Assembly: GCA_947258845.1 (NCBI GenBank)
Contig: CAMYJZ010000033.1
Span: 1 to 44,641, forward strand
Origin: an uncultured Ectothiorhodospiraceae bacterium
GTDB lineage: Bacteria; Pseudomonadota; Gammaproteobacteria; UBA9214
Length of the DNA stretch: 44,641 nucleotides
Reading direction: 5' to 3'
Below the pieces are notes generated by a model. That model worked only from the letters and a program-made list of their open reading frames with translations, was not told the DNA's origin and did not search any database. A program made the translations under genes and the position numbers. This document shows positions 15,842-24,832 of the stretch, in pieces. Position 1 is the first letter of the stretch. Each line of letters begins with the position of its first letter.

Positions 15842-17182
15842 ATGGCAAATCGTCTTGCACTGATTGTCGATGATTCAAAGACGGCACGCGTCACCCTGCA
15901 ACGCATGCTGGAGAATCACACTATTAATGTCGACACCGTTGAGTCGGCGCAGGATGCGCTGAATTACCTGGTCGACACGACCCCTGACCTCATCTTCATG
16001 GACCACATGATGCCGGGGATGGATGGATTCCAGGCCGTGAAGGCCATCAAGGAAAATCCTGCCACCGCCACCATTCCCATCATGATGTATACCTCCAAGG
16101 GTGGCGACCTGTACGTCAGCCAGGCACGCGCGCTGGGTGCGGTCGGTATCATGCCCAAGGAGATCCAGCCAGCCGAGTTGTTCCAGGTGCTCGAGCGGCT
16201 CGGCATGGTTACGGACCAGCGCAAGCAGACTCCAGCCGGTGACAGCCACTATGTCTTGCTCGACGAGTCACCGGATGTCAGCCCCAGTCCCGGCCGGGAC
16301 ACGATACAGGAAATTGCCAGGGAGGCAGCCGAATCCATAAGTCTGGACAGTGAGTTACAGCTGTATCTTGATGGACTGCTGGAGCGTCACCACGGCGACC
16401 TCAGGGCGGAAATCCAGCAGCTGCGTGAGGATCTCGGGCCGCCGGGCGGGCGTCGCCCGGCGGCGTTCAGCGGTGGGGTTTTCGTTCCCCTGGTGGTCCT
16501 GCTGATCCTGCTGATTCCATTGCTGTGGATGTACCGGCTCAGTGATGAAACCCAACGCGAGCTGGAGTATGCCCGGGGAGAGATCGACCGCCTGCAGAAC
16601 CAGCAGCAACAACAGGTCCAACTGGCGAGCGCGGAAAGCGCCTCCCTGCGCAACCTGCTGGATGAACACAAAGGCCGCAGCAACGAACAGTCATCGTTAC
16701 TGTACAAGAGCATCACCTGGGCCATTAACCAGAGCAGCCCCTACGATGTCCGTGAAGAGGCCTTCAGCGACCGGCGCCTGGCCATGGTGCATGAGCTGGT
16801 TTCGCGCCTGCATGCCCTGGGGTTCAAGGGCACGCTCAGGCTGGCGTCGCACCTGGGGGAATTCTGCCTGGCCGGCGATGAGGCCGAGGGCCATACACTC
16901 GCCCCCGCCGATCTGCCGGTGCGTGACTGTACCGTCTACGGACACCCCTTGCAGCACCTGCCGGCCATCGGCGAACGGCAGTCGATCGCCTTTGCCAATT
17001 TCCTTGCCACCTCCCCGCTGGTCAACGACAGTGGTATCAGGATCGAAATCGTCTCCCACCAGTACAGCCAGCCGCGGGTACCCTACCCGGCACGGCACTC
17101 CGATATCAGTGCCTTCGAATGGAACCGCATCGCCGCGATCAACAACCGCGTGGAGGTCCAGCTGCTGCCTTCCAGGCCCTGA
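15842..17182 (+). CDS. membrane-anchored response-regulator receiver protein
   Basis: A 446-residue protein of unusual architecture. Residues 4-122 are a complete receiver domain, with the acidic pair Asp10/Asp11, phospho-acceptor Asp54 (FMDHMMPGMDG), a TSK motif at 84-86 and Lys106. A linker follows, then one strong transmembrane helix (about 212-231), a Gln-rich coiled coil (about 235-280) and a C-terminal domain ending in NNRVEVQLLP, which resembles the tail of OmpA-like peptidoglycan-binding domains. By topology the receiver is cytoplasmic and the C-terminal part periplasmic. No histidine kinase is adjacent. The OmpA-like assignment is inference from the tail only. Confidence 0.82.
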   Translation: MANRLALIVDDSKTARVTLQRMLENHTINVDTVESAQDALNYLVDTTPDLIFMDHMMPGMDGFQAVKAIKENPATATIPIMMYTSKGGDLYVSQARALGAVGIMPKEIQPAELFQVLERLGMVTDQRKQTPAGDSHYVLLDESPDVSPSPGRDTIQEIAREAAESISLDSELQLYLDGLLERHHGDLRAEIQQLREDLGPPGGRRPAAFSGGVFVPLVVLLILLIPLLWMYRLSDETQRELEYARGEIDRLQNQQQQQVQLASAESASLRNLLDEHKGRSNEQSSLLYKSITWAINQSSPYDVREEAFSDRRLAMVHELVSRLHALGFKGTLRLASHLGEFCLAGDEAEGHTLAPADLPVRDCTVYGHPLQHLPAIGERQSIAFANFLATSPLVNDSGIRIEIVSHQYSQPRVPYPARHSDISAFEWNRIAAINNRVEVQLLPSRP

Positions 17183-17214
17183 CCTGCCCGGCGCCGCGAG
17201 CCCCGCGGCTGGTT

Positions 17215-19191
17215 TCAGCCATCATCCGCCGGCGACCTTTCCATCAGTTCCGGCCACCTGATCAGCAGATAAGGCATGGACTCCGGTGAGTCCTGCAAGC
17301 GGGCGCCGGCCCAGGCGGCGGTCCTGAATGCCTTCCCGGTATAGTCCCGGTGACTGGCCAGCCGCCCCAGATCCAGCAAGGTATGGACCGCGACCCCGTT
17401 CACCGACAGCGTCGCCCCGTCACTGGCTGATTTTTCGCGTAGCCAAAGCTCGGTATCCGCCGGGGTGCTGTAAAACCCGCCCTCATCGGCATCCCAGTAC
17501 CTGGCAAGCAGTGAATCGACCAGCTGCCGCGCCTGCCCCAGCCGGGCCTTCTCACCGGTAACCTTGAACAGGGTCACCAGTCCCTGGGCGAGCGCGGCAT
17601 AGTCATCACTGAAACCCGGCACACCCCGCTCACCCTGACGCCAGTCCCGGTACAACACGCCGGCCTTCTCGTCATAGAGTTCATCCATGACAAAACTCGC
17701 CGTGGCCGTGGCCGCCGCGGTATATCGCGGCTCGTCCAGCAGGCGTCCGCCCATGGCCAGTGTCGTGATCATGTAGCCGTTCCATGCCGTTACGATCTTG
17801 TCGTCCACCGGCACCGGAGGACGCGCCTGGCGCGCCTTGAGCAGGCGCTGCTGTACCCCGGCATCGCGCTGCCCGGCACTGATCAGGTCGAGCTTGAACT
17901 GCCGGACCAGGGCCGCTGTATCCAGCGCCTGGTAAGGCACATTGCGGCCGGCCATCTCGCCCAGCGGATCGCTCAACGCATTGCCCTGCTCTGTCATGCC
18001 ATAACGCGCTGCCGCCCAGTCGCGCAAATCGCCCTCGCCGAGGGCCTCGGTGAGCTGCTCCCAGGTCCAGGTGTAATACACCCCCTCTTCCATGTGCCCG
18101 GAGCGGTCATGTCGGGCATGGCTGTCCGCACTCAGGGCGGAATAGAAACCACCGCGATCGTCATGCATCCGCTCAAGGGCGAAATCGAGGATCTCACGCG
18201 CCACTCCGGCATAACGCGCATCCCGGGTCTGGCGATAGGCCACCAGGTAGGCACGCGCAACCAGCGCCTGGTCGTAGAGCATCTTCTCGAAATGCGGGAC
18301 CCGCCACTCGAAATCGGTGGAATAACGGTGGATGCCACCCTCGAGCTGGTCGTAGATGCCACCCGCCGCCATCTTGTCCAGGGTATGCAGGGCCATATCA
18401 ACGCCGGCCTGCTCCCCCGATTGCAACAGGAACAGCAGGCGCGCCGGCTGCGGGAACTTGGGCGCCTGGCCGAAGCCCCCGTGGAACTCGTCGTAGCCGG
18501 CGGCAAACTGCTTGCGGGCCCGGGCGGGAAGTTCGTCCGTCAGCCGCGACAGGGGGGTGACCGGAGAGGCCATCTCGCGCAGCATGGCCACGGCATTCTG
18601 AGCCGTTGCCCGAATGCGCTCCGGCGTCTCCCGCCAGATTTCATCCAGCGTGGACAGGATCTGCGTCATGCCCGGCCGGCCCAGTCCGGGTTCCGGTGGA
18701 TAATAGGTCCCGCCAAAAAACGGGTGACCCTCCGGCGTGGCCCACACGGACATCGGCCAGCCGCCCTGACCGCTGGTCGTCACCACGTAATCCATGTAGG
18801 CCGCATCCACATCCGGGCGCTGCTCCCGGTCCACCTTGATGGACACGAAGCCCGCATTCAGGAGCGCGGCGATTTCGGGATTGCTGAACGATTCACGCGC
18901 CATCACATGGCACCAGTGGCAGGTGAAATAACCGATGGAGATGAAGACCGGTTTGTTCTCGCGGCGCGCCTTATCGAAGGCCTCCTCTCCCCAGGGGTAC
19001 CACTCCACGGGATTATCGGCATGCAGGCGCAGATAGGGACTGGACTCCAGCGCCAGACGCCAGCCGCCGGTTTTCTCTTCGGTCGCGGCAGACAAGGTCG
19101 TCGCCAGCAGCAGGACGACAGCCAGGCAGGTCGAAAGGCAACGGTTCAATGTGACGGTCATGGGGTGCCAGATCCGGTTGAGGTGATGCAT
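17215..19191 (-). CDS. DUF255 / YyaL-type thioredoxin-fold protein with signal peptide
   Basis: A roughly 658-residue protein of the YyaL/SPATA20 family. An N-terminal signal peptide ([18 protein letters not shown]) is followed by a thioredoxin-like domain ([19 protein letters not shown], then [10 protein letters not shown] with a CxxC redox site). A long six-hairpin glycosidase-like (alpha/alpha)6 region follows ([20 protein letters not shown]). ATG 19191 is chosen because CAGGGA lies upstream. The family's physiological role is unclear. It converges on the receiver gene and follows the DUF2905 gene on the same strand after 43 bases. Confidence 0.9.
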   Translation of the reverse strand: MHHLNRIWHPMTVTLNRCLSTCLAVVLLLATTLSAATEEKTGGWRLALESSPYLRLHADNPVEWYPWGEEAFDKARRENKPVFISIGYFTCHWCHVMARESFSNPEIAALLNAGFVSIKVDREQRPDVDAAYMDYVVTTSGQGGWPMSVWATPEGHPFFGGTYYPPEPGLGRPGMTQILSTLDEIWRETPERIRATAQNAVAMLREMASPVTPLSRLTDELPARARKQFAAGYDEFHGGFGQAPKFPQPARLLFLLQSGEQAGVDMALHTLDKMAAGGIYDQLEGGIHRYSTDFEWRVPHFEKMLYDQALVARAYLVAYRQTRDARYAGVAREILDFALERMHDDRGGFYSALSADSHARHDRSGHMEEGVYYTWTWEQLTEALGEGDLRDWAAARYGMTEQGNALSDPLGEMAGRNVPYQALDTAALVRQFKLDLISAGQRDAGVQQRLLKARQARPPVPVDDKIVTAWNGYMITTLAMGGRLLDEPRYTAAATATASFVMDELYDEKAGVLYRDWRQGERGVPGFSDDYAALAQGLVTLFKVTGEKARLGQARQLVDSLLARYWDADEGGFYSTPADTELWLREKSASDGATLSVNGVAVHTLLDLGRLASHRDYTGKAFRTAAWAGARLQDSPESMPYLLIRWPELMERSPADDG

Positions 19192-19234
19192 GATTGGATA
19201 TCCCTGCAATTGAATTGGTTCCTGCCAAAGGCGG

Positions 19235-19450
19235 CTAGCGCCTGAAGAACAGGTTGATGATGATCGTCAGAATGACACTGATAACGATCATCGACGTGAC
19301 GGGCAGGAAAAATCGGCCGTTCCCGCGCTCGATGCGAATATCGCCCGGCAGGTGTCCGAACCAGCCCAGTAGCCCCGGCACATAGATCAGTACCAGCCCG
19401 ATCAGGGCGATGACCAGGCCGGTCAACAGCAACACCTTACCCAGCGTCAT
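19235..19450 (-). CDS. DUF2905 family small membrane protein
   Basis: A 71-residue protein with two transmembrane helices (about residues 5-27 and 47-68). They flank the conserved loop [20 protein letters not shown], the hallmark of DUF2905. The function is unknown. It lies just upstream of the DUF255 gene on the same strand and may be co-transcribed with it. Confidence 0.9.
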   Translation of the reverse strand: MTLGKVLLLTGLVIALIGLVLIYVPGLLGWFGHLPGDIRIERGNGRFFLPVTSMIVISVILTIIINLFFRR

Positions 19451-19612
19451 GGCTAAATACCGTGTTTATTCCGGGCAGCAGCAACATCCACGCATACCTG
19501 GAATAACATTGATAAAAACAACTCACGAAGTTCAATGAGGCATTCACCGTTGATACAAAAAACCCGACAAACTCGGCGCTCTCAGCGACTCTGCAGTTAA
19601 CTGTCACAGATT

Positions 19613-20416
19613 CTAACCGGGCAATGGTATCCCTGCCTGCCAGTCATCCAGCGCCAGTACCGAGCGCGCATTGGCGCTCGTTTGCTGCGCCACCCGTTCG
19701 ATCGGTTCACCGCGCACCTCGGCCAGGGCCGCCAGGCAGTATGGCAGGTACTCGGGGCTGTTGCGCTCACCCCGGTGCTGTGCCACCACCAGGTCAGGGG
19801 CATCGGTCTCCAGCACCAGCGCCTCCAGCGGCAGGCCGCGCGCCAGCGTGCGCAGCCGGGTCGAGCGTTCGTAGGTCAGCATGCCGCCGAAGCCGAGTTT
19901 GAAACCGAGATCGATGTAGTGCTGCGCCTGCTGCAGGCTGCCGTTGAAGGCATGGGCGATCCCCCCCGGCACCCGGGTTCGCCGCAGGGCGGCCAGCACC
20001 TGGTCATGGGCCTTGCGTACATGCAGGATCACCGGCAGCCCGCCAGCCCGCGCAATGGCGAGCTGGGCCTCGAACAGGGACTGCTGGCGCGTACGGTCGA
20101 GATCGTTGACAAAATAGTCCAGCCCGATCTCGCCGATGGCAACCGGACGCCGGCTGGCCAACTGCGACTCCAGGGCCTCCAGGTCAGATTTGCAATGCTG
20201 CTCCAGATAGACGGGATGCAGGCCGAGGGCAGGAAACAGGTCGGGCTCCGCTGTGCACAGACCCAACAGGCCGTCCCAGTCCTTTGCCTCCACGCCCGGC
20301 ACCACCATCCCCGCCACTCCTGCAGCGCGTGCGCTCGCCAGCACGGCCTGCCGGTCTGTATCGAACTGCGCCACATCGAGGTGACAGTGGGTATCGATGA
20401 TCTCCATGGACATCAT
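19613..20416 (-). CDS. TatD family metal-dependent hydrolase (YjjV-like)
   Basis: A 267-residue TIM-barrel amidohydrolase-fold protein of the TatD DNase family. Metal-site motifs are DTHCHLD near the N-terminus, GEIGLDYF, a His in LPVILHVRKAHD, HAFNG and ETDAPDL near the C-terminus. Family members are 3'-5' nucleases or tRNA-editing enzymes. Three candidate ATGs (20416, 20413, 20407) precede DTHCHLD and no clear ribosome site decides between them. It diverges from tcdA across 74 bases. Confidence 0.92.
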   Translation of the reverse strand: MMSMEIIDTHCHLDVAQFDTDRQAVLASARAAGVAGMVVPGVEAKDWDGLLGLCTAEPDLFPALGLHPVYLEQHCKSDLEALESQLASRRPVAIGEIGLDYFVNDLDRTRQQSLFEAQLAIARAGGLPVILHVRKAHDQVLAALRRTRVPGGIAHAFNGSLQQAQHYIDLGFKLGFGGMLTYERSTRLRTLARGLPLEALVLETDAPDLVVAQHRGERNSPEYLPYCLAALAEVRGEPIERVAQQTSANARSVLALDDWQAGIPLPG

Positions 20417-20490
20417 TGTATGCCGGCACCACAGTCAAACACAGTCGATTTCTGGTATGTTCGTTCTGAAAAACGCATGCAAACACCCCC

Positions 20491-21297
20491 ATGAATGCCG
20501 ACGAACAGGATATCTCACCCGCCACCACCGATCCGGAGCGCCGCTTCGGTGGTATCCGTCGCCTCTACGGGGCAGACGCCCTGGACAGGTTCAGACAATC
20601 ACATGTCAGCGTGATCGGCATCGGTGGTGTCGGTTCCTGGGCGGCCGAGGCGCTGGCACGTTCAGCCATTGGCCGGATCACCCTGATCGACCTCGACCAC
20701 ATTGCCGAGTCCAACATCAACCGCCAGCTGCATGCCCTCACGGGGACAATCGGCAGGGCCAAGGTAGCGGTGATGGCGGAACGCATCGTCGAGATCAACC
20801 CGGACTGCCGGGTGACGGCGCTGGAGGAATTCCTGTCACTGGAAAATCCTGATTCACTGCTGGGGCGGGGCTACGACTACGTGATCGACTGCATCGACGG
20901 CTTTCGAATCAAGACGGCACTGATCGCCTGGTGCCGGCGCCACAAGGTCCGTCTGATTACGGTGGGCGGCGCCGGCGGCCAGACCGACCCGACCCGGATC
21001 AGGGTCGCGGACCTCAGCTGCACCGAGCACGACGCCCTGCTTTCAAAAACCCGCAAACTGCTGCGCCAGGACCACGGGTTTCCCAGGAATCTGAAGCGAC
21101 GTTTCGATATCCCCTGCGTCTACTCCGATGAGCAGCCGCTGTTTCCCGCCGAAGACGGCGGCATCTGCCACGACAAGCCGCACGACCCGCAGGTCGGCCG
21201 CCTCAATTGCGCCGGCGGCATGGGCTCGGCCACCAGCGTCACCGCCTGTTTTGGCCTGGTGGCCGCGGCACACGTATTGAAGAAGCTGGCGGGCTAG
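20491..21297 (+). CDS. tcdA: tRNA threonylcarbamoyladenosine dehydratase
   Basis: A 268-residue E1-like (ThiF/MoeB-fold) enzyme that cyclises t6A37 to ct6A in tRNAs, using ATP and the CsdA/CsdE sulfur system. It has the nucleotide-binding glycine loop VIGIGGVGSWAAEAL, the adenylation residues SNINRQLHA, the Asp-containing DYVIDCIDGFRIKTALI, and the C-terminal NCAGGMGSATSVTA. The length equals that of E. coli TcdA. It diverges from the tatD-like gene. Confidence 0.95.
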   Translation: MNADEQDISPATTDPERRFGGIRRLYGADALDRFRQSHVSVIGIGGVGSWAAEALARSAIGRITLIDLDHIAESNINRQLHALTGTIGRAKVAVMAERIVEINPDCRVTALEEFLSLENPDSLLGRGYDYVIDCIDGFRIKTALIAWCRRHKVRLITVGGAGGQTDPTRIRVADLSCTEHDALLSKTRKLLRQDHGFPRNLKRRFDIPCVYSDEQPLFPAEDGGICHDKPHDPQVGRLNCAGGMGSATSVTACFGLVAAAHVLKKLAG

Positions 21298-21335
21298 TCG
21301 TTCAGACATTCAGCAGGCGCGATCGATATCGGGGA

Positions 21336-22127
21336 TTACCAGACAAGGCCGATATTGACACCGAAATTACGCGTCTCGCTCATGGGCTCGAACACCGTAC
21401 CAACGATTATACCGTCCTGCAGCAGTGGCTCGGTCCGGCTGCGGCCCAGTTCCCAGAATTCAAACCACGGTGAAATGAAATACCGGAACCGGTCATCCAG
21501 CCGGTTTTCCAGTGACAGGGCGACACGGACGCCGGTTTTCTCACCCAGGTCCAGTTCCTTGTCATCGAACCTGCTGGCAAACTCGACCTCGATCCCGGGA
21601 TCAACGGGCCGCAACAGCCGGATATCGGCACCGAGGCGAATCGATTCGCGCGGGCCGTGCTGCAGGCGCACACCCAGAAGGCCATACCACCAGTCGTAGG
21701 TCTCGAACAGGCCGCTGAGCGTGGCCGTGGAGCGGATCCCGCGTTCCCAGTAGCGGTAACCGGCGCCCGCATAAACATCAACGGCTGTTGAGGTGTGCCG
21801 GTAGACCTTGGCACCGGCGAGCAGACTCCAGTCCAGCAGATCTTCACCGGTCACCGTATCTGCCGGTCCGTGATAACCGACATTACCGGACCAGGCAGAA
21901 AGCGCCGTCTCGGCGAATAATCGGTCTTGCGACAGCGACAGGCCAAGGTTGACACCCGGTATCAGCCCGTTCTCGGTGTCGGCCACGGACCCGTCATCGA
22001 AGGTCTCGGTGTAGTCGAAGTCCAGCACCGAGAAGGCGACCCAGCCGGCCACCGGTTTATCGACAGGATCGGCGGACACCGGCCCCTGGAAAAGCAGGCA
22101 AATAAAGGCAGGAACGCACCATCGCAT
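21336..22127 (-). CDS. outer membrane beta-barrel protein, unknown role
   Basis: A 263-residue secreted protein. A signal peptide (MRWCVPAFICLLFQGPVSA) is followed by alternating amphipathic strands rich in aromatic residues (VYAGAGYRYWERGIR, WWYGLLGVRLQHG, FRYFISPWFEFWELG). It ends in an aromatic residue, Trp (NFGVNIGLVW), as outer membrane barrels do. ATG 22127 has the ribosome site AGGA 8 bases upstream. It follows the lipoprotein gene but a terminator separates them. The function is not recognised. Confidence 0.8.
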   Translation of the reverse strand: MRWCVPAFICLLFQGPVSADPVDKPVAGWVAFSVLDFDYTETFDDGSVADTENGLIPGVNLGLSLSQDRLFAETALSAWSGNVGYHGPADTVTGEDLLDWSLLAGAKVYRHTSTAVDVYAGAGYRYWERGIRSTATLSGLFETYDWWYGLLGVRLQHGPRESIRLGADIRLLRPVDPGIEVEFASRFDDKELDLGEKTGVRVALSLENRLDDRFRYFISPWFEFWELGRSRTEPLLQDGIIVGTVFEPMSETRNFGVNIGLVW

Positions 22128-22161
22128 CGTGTTAATCCTAATAGACATGCATATGAAAACA

Positions 22162-22194
22162 GACAAAACATGCGGGCCGACGGGCCCGCATGTC
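22162..22194 (-). terminator. intrinsic terminator after the lipoprotein gene
   Basis: On the minus strand ACATGCGGGCC and GGCCCGCATGT form a perfect 11-base stem around a short loop, followed by a T-rich tract (TTTTGTCTGTTTT). It ends transcripts of the gene at 22227-23258. Confidence 0.8.
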
Positions 22195-22226
22195 TGAGTT
22201 CTGATTTAGACTGTTACCGGGAGTGC

Positions 22227-23258
22227 CTATATCGTCAGGTTCTCCCAGGTCTCGTTGATCGTGGCCTCGAACGTCCCGTCGCCGTTCGCATCCACCTCGA
22301 TGAACACGCTGACCGAATCGATAACCGTCAACTGGCACTGTGATCCGGCTGCGCCTTCTATCAGCAGGACACCGCTACTCGGAAACTCGTCGGCAAACCC
22401 CGAAAAAGTTTCCACAGTATCGAAGGTCACTGAACCTCCCAGCGCTCCGATGTCCAGCTCACCGCTCATGTCAAGTGTGTAAACGAGGGTAAAAACATTC
22501 TCTGTCAACTCATACAGGTAATTGGCCAGGGTGGTAGTGACGCCAGACTCCGTCGCAGTCAAGGCGTTACCGCTAGCGGTCATAAACATCGTATTGCCTT
22601 CATTAACGCCAAGGGTAAGCGTCATGTCACCGTCACCCTCGAAAGTCGTCAGACCGTCATTAATCGTGAAATCGGTCAGCACCACAGCCACCGTGAGGCT
22701 ATAGGGAGGAAATACGGGAACGCTGTTGATATTGCCACTGAATGACACAATAGTCATGTCGAATTCCCCGTTGGCCACTAGACCATCCAGTTCACAATTG
22801 TTCATTGTAAGAACCAGAATGTCCCCAACCGCGATAGTGGTTAGGGTCTGATCAGCAACATCACCAGTGATCGTGATGGTCCCCAAACCCACATTGTCAC
22901 AGTCCTCTGTGATCGGCGGGCTGATTGCTACGCCAACGGCACTGCTTGCCAGGGCCTGTTCCCGCACCATGGCAAACCGGTCCAGTTGCTGCAGCACAAA
23001 ATCGCCAATATTGAACTCACCCGAGGCCGTGTCGGTAACAACACCGATAACACCCCCCGTACCGCCCTCGGAGAGACCCTGCACCACATCTACCGAACCT
23101 ACAACGGCAGCGGTCACGGGAACCGCGTTGTCCTCAGTAATATTGATGGCGGCACCGATATCGCCATCGTCGCCGCCAGCGACTCCACCGCCGCCTCCAC
23201 AGGCAGCAAGCGTGATGACAACAAACATGGCAATGAATAATGTCCTTGTATCCTCCAT
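22227..23258 (-). CDS. secreted lipoprotein, unknown function
   Basis: A 343-residue protein with a lipoprotein signal peptide. A hydrophobic stretch is followed by the lipobox LAAC (Cys20) and a glycine-rich linker (GGGGGVAGGDDG). The body is low in basic residues and rich in Thr, Val, Gly and Asp with strand-like repeats (FNIGDFVLQQLDRF, GEFDMTIVSFSG, GDMTLTLGVNEG). It has an acidic motif, VDANGDGTFEATI, near the C-terminus that resembles a calcium loop. ATG 23258 has the ribosome site GGAGG. No family is recognised. It shares an upstream element with the gene at 23585. Confidence 0.78.
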   Translation of the reverse strand: MEDTRTLFIAMFVVITLAACGGGGGVAGGDDGDIGAAINITEDNAVPVTAAVVGSVDVVQGLSEGGTGGVIGVVTDTASGEFNIGDFVLQQLDRFAMVREQALASSAVGVAISPPITEDCDNVGLGTITITGDVADQTLTTIAVGDILVLTMNNCELDGLVANGEFDMTIVSFSGNINSVPVFPPYSLTVAVVLTDFTINDGLTTFEGDGDMTLTLGVNEGNTMFMTASGNALTATESGVTTTLANYLYELTENVFTLVYTLDMSGELDIGALGGSVTFDTVETFSGFADEFPSSGVLLIEGAAGSQCQLTVIDSVSVFIEVDANGDGTFEATINETWENLTI

Positions 23259-23584
23259 GACATACCTCCTTCATTTCTGTTTAATACCAGACTTGGGACT
23301 CCAGTTCCCTAACATCGGTATAAGTATAATTCACGCACAAGAATTGACCTTGAGCGTGATCAAGTTATGAGCAATCAGGGACAAACCAGTACCTTTTGGC
23401 TAGTGCCAATGGGTTGGTTTTACAGCAGGAATATTATTCAGGCATAAAGCGCGCTGACAATGACAGCGCCCTTGTTACTGATACCCGACACTTTGGTATC
23501 AAACCCTGACATATCCGCCATGTCGTATTGCGATTTTACTCAATGAGGAGTGCTAAACGCAGGTTACCAGTCCTGGGCTAACAA
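23259..23584. other. gene-free stretch with regulatory region of the lipoprotein gene
   Basis: No gene seen. It holds the ribosome site of the lipoprotein gene, a minus-strand TATACT (-10-like) near 23320, and the element GCTAGTGCCAAT at 23399-23410, which recurs before the gene at 23585-23914. A small inverted repeat, GCGCTGACAATGACAGCGC, occurs near 23450. Confidence 0.5.
23399..23410 (-). promoter_or_regulatory. shared upstream element, copy 1
   Basis: ATTGGCACTAGC on the minus strand, beginning about 141 bases before the start codon of the lipoprotein gene. A near-identical copy (ATTGGTACTAGC) lies about 139 bases before the start of the next secreted-protein gene. Regulator unknown. Confidence 0.4.
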
Positions 23585-23914
23585 TCAATCGCAGCCATCG
23601 TCCTCGACCAGGATTTCATTAGTTGCTTCATCACGCACGGGCACACCCTGCTCATCGGTAATGACTGTTTTAACGAACATCATATGTTCTACGCGGTCAA
23701 ACTGCTCTTCAAGCGCACGATCTATATCTGAACTTTTCAAACTGTCATAGATGAAAATCCGGCCCTTATTTTCCAGGCTGAGTTGCGAGTCCACCGGATT
23801 GAACAACAGTTCCATCTGCCACTTGCGCATCGAATCAAGTTCCCCGGCCAGCGCGTGTAATCCTGTGTACAACAAAAGCGTTAAGGTGAATACAGCAGAA
23901 GTAATGCCCTTCAT
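23585..23914 (-). CDS. small secreted protein, unknown function
   Basis: A 109-residue protein with a signal peptide (MKGITSAVFTLTLLLYTGLHALA, cleavage after ALA). The mature part of about 85 residues is acidic and includes FNPVDSQLSLENKGRIFIYD and EEQFDRVEHMMFVKTVITDE. ATG 23914 is chosen because AGGGAGGA lies 7 bases upstream; the longer reading to 23986 lacks support. There are no cysteine pairs except a Cys near the end (DDGCD). No family is recognised. Confidence 0.72.
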   Translation of the reverse strand: MKGITSAVFTLTLLLYTGLHALAGELDSMRKWQMELLFNPVDSQLSLENKGRIFIYDSLKSSDIDRALEEQFDRVEHMMFVKTVITDEQGVPVRDEATNEILVEDDGCD

Positions 23915-24052
23915 AACAAATCCTCCCTGTTGTTCGACAGTCAACCGATGCAATCCATGCGGTGTTACATATCGACGATGGGTCAATGGCGAAGATACCG
24001 ATTACAGGCGAAGTGTAGATGCGGTCCCGGGTGCTTCCTGTAGGACTTATGA

Positions 24053-24064
24053 GCTAGTACCAAT
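24053..24064 (-). promoter_or_regulatory. shared upstream element, copy 2
   Basis: ATTGGTACTAGC on the minus strand, 139 bases before the start codon of the small secreted protein. It matches copy 1 at 23399-23410 in 11 of 12 bases and in distance to the start. TACCTAGG on the same strand, just 5' of it, adds partial dyad symmetry. Confidence 0.4.
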
Positions 24065-24320
24065 CGCCTAGGTAATTTGGGTAGTATTCAAGTAGCAGGG
24101 GCACAGCGATTGTCTGCTCAGAAACGGACGGATTACAGTCGGTTGACGACTGCTGTTGTTGCAAACAGGTACAGGAATTACGCGCCATCTTTTTGCCGGT
24201 TCCATCGCCGGCAAGGCCAGCACCATCAGGAGAGCAAGCGCACACCAGAAACGGCGCTGGCGTCAGGAATTCGGCAAGGCAGCAATTTGTAATAGGGAAG
24301 GGCTGATAAAGTCATCGTTC

Positions 24321-24406
24321 GTCATTCCGGTAGAGGCCGGAATCCAGTAATACCTTATTACCAACTACTGGGTTCCGGGTCTCCGCTACGCTACGCCCGG
24401 AATGAC
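24321..24406. repeat. dispersed-type inverted repeat (GTCATTCCGG...CCGGAATGAC)
   Basis: GTCATTCCGG (24321-24330) is mirrored by CCGGAATGAC (about 24397-24406). Inside, CCGGAATCCAGTA also pairs with TACTGGGTTCCGG. Such elements with a CTCCGCTACGCTACG-like segment are common intergenic repeats in proteobacteria. It lies just beyond the 3' end of the yjbQ-like gene. Confidence 0.65.
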
Positions 24407-24424
24407 GGCTTGATCGGGCCTTCC

Positions 24425-24832
24425 CTAGCTCTCGGCCATCACAGTGCAGACAACCCGCCTGTCAGCGCGTGGCCCGTCAAACTCGCAGAAAAAAATATTC
24501 TGCCAGGTGGAGAGCCCCAGCTGGCCGTTGATGAGCGGGATGGTTTCGGAAGGCCCGACCAGCCCGGCCTTGAGATGCGCATCGCCGTTGCCGTCCTGGG
24601 CATCGTGCAGCCACACACCCCGGGGGATCAGCTTGCGCAGAAGGTTGACCACGTCCGTCTGCACGCTCTCGTCCCAGTTCTCCTGGATCATGATCGCGGC
24701 CGTGGCACCCTGGGCATAGAGGGAGACGATCCCGTCACGCACACCGCTGCGCGTGACCACGTCCTTCACCTGTTCGGTGATATCGACCAGGATCTCGCGG
24801 CTGCCGGTTGCCAGCGTAATAATATCGTGCAT
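24425..24832 (-). CDS. YjbQ / UPF0047 family protein
   Basis: A 135-residue protein of the secondary thiamine-phosphate synthase-like (YjbQ) family. Typical motifs are a YAQGATAAIMIQEN-like core, WLHDAQDGNGDAHLKAGLVG and QNIFFCEFDGPR. The family can show weak thiamin-phosphate synthase activity, but its true role is unsettled. ATG 24832 overlaps the stop of the DUF924 gene (ATGA), so the two are translationally coupled. Confidence 0.9.
   Translation of the reverse strand: MHDIITLATGSREILVDITEQVKDVVTRSGVRDGIVSLYAQGATAAIMIQENWDESVQTDVVNLLRKLIPRGVWLHDAQDGNGDAHLKAGLVGPSETIPLINGQLGLSTWQNIFFCEFDGPRADRRVVCTVMAES

Larger units (their letters stand above)
23915..24424. other. gene-free stretch with upstream element and repeat
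   Basis: No credible gene; a 63-codon minus-strand frame at 24054-24245 lacks a ribosome site and family support. The stretch contains the second copy of the GCTAGTRCCAAT element (24053-24064) and an inverted repeat at 24321-24406. Confidence 0.5.

Noticed and set aside
14632-15906. 424-codon minus-strand frame opposite ppc
   Set aside because: ppc is certain on the plus strand. The frame is a by-product of GC-rich codon use and has no family features.
24054-24245. 63-codon minus-strand frame ending EYYPNYLGDWY
   Set aside because: No ribosome site and no recognised family. It overlaps the upstream element and is probably chance.
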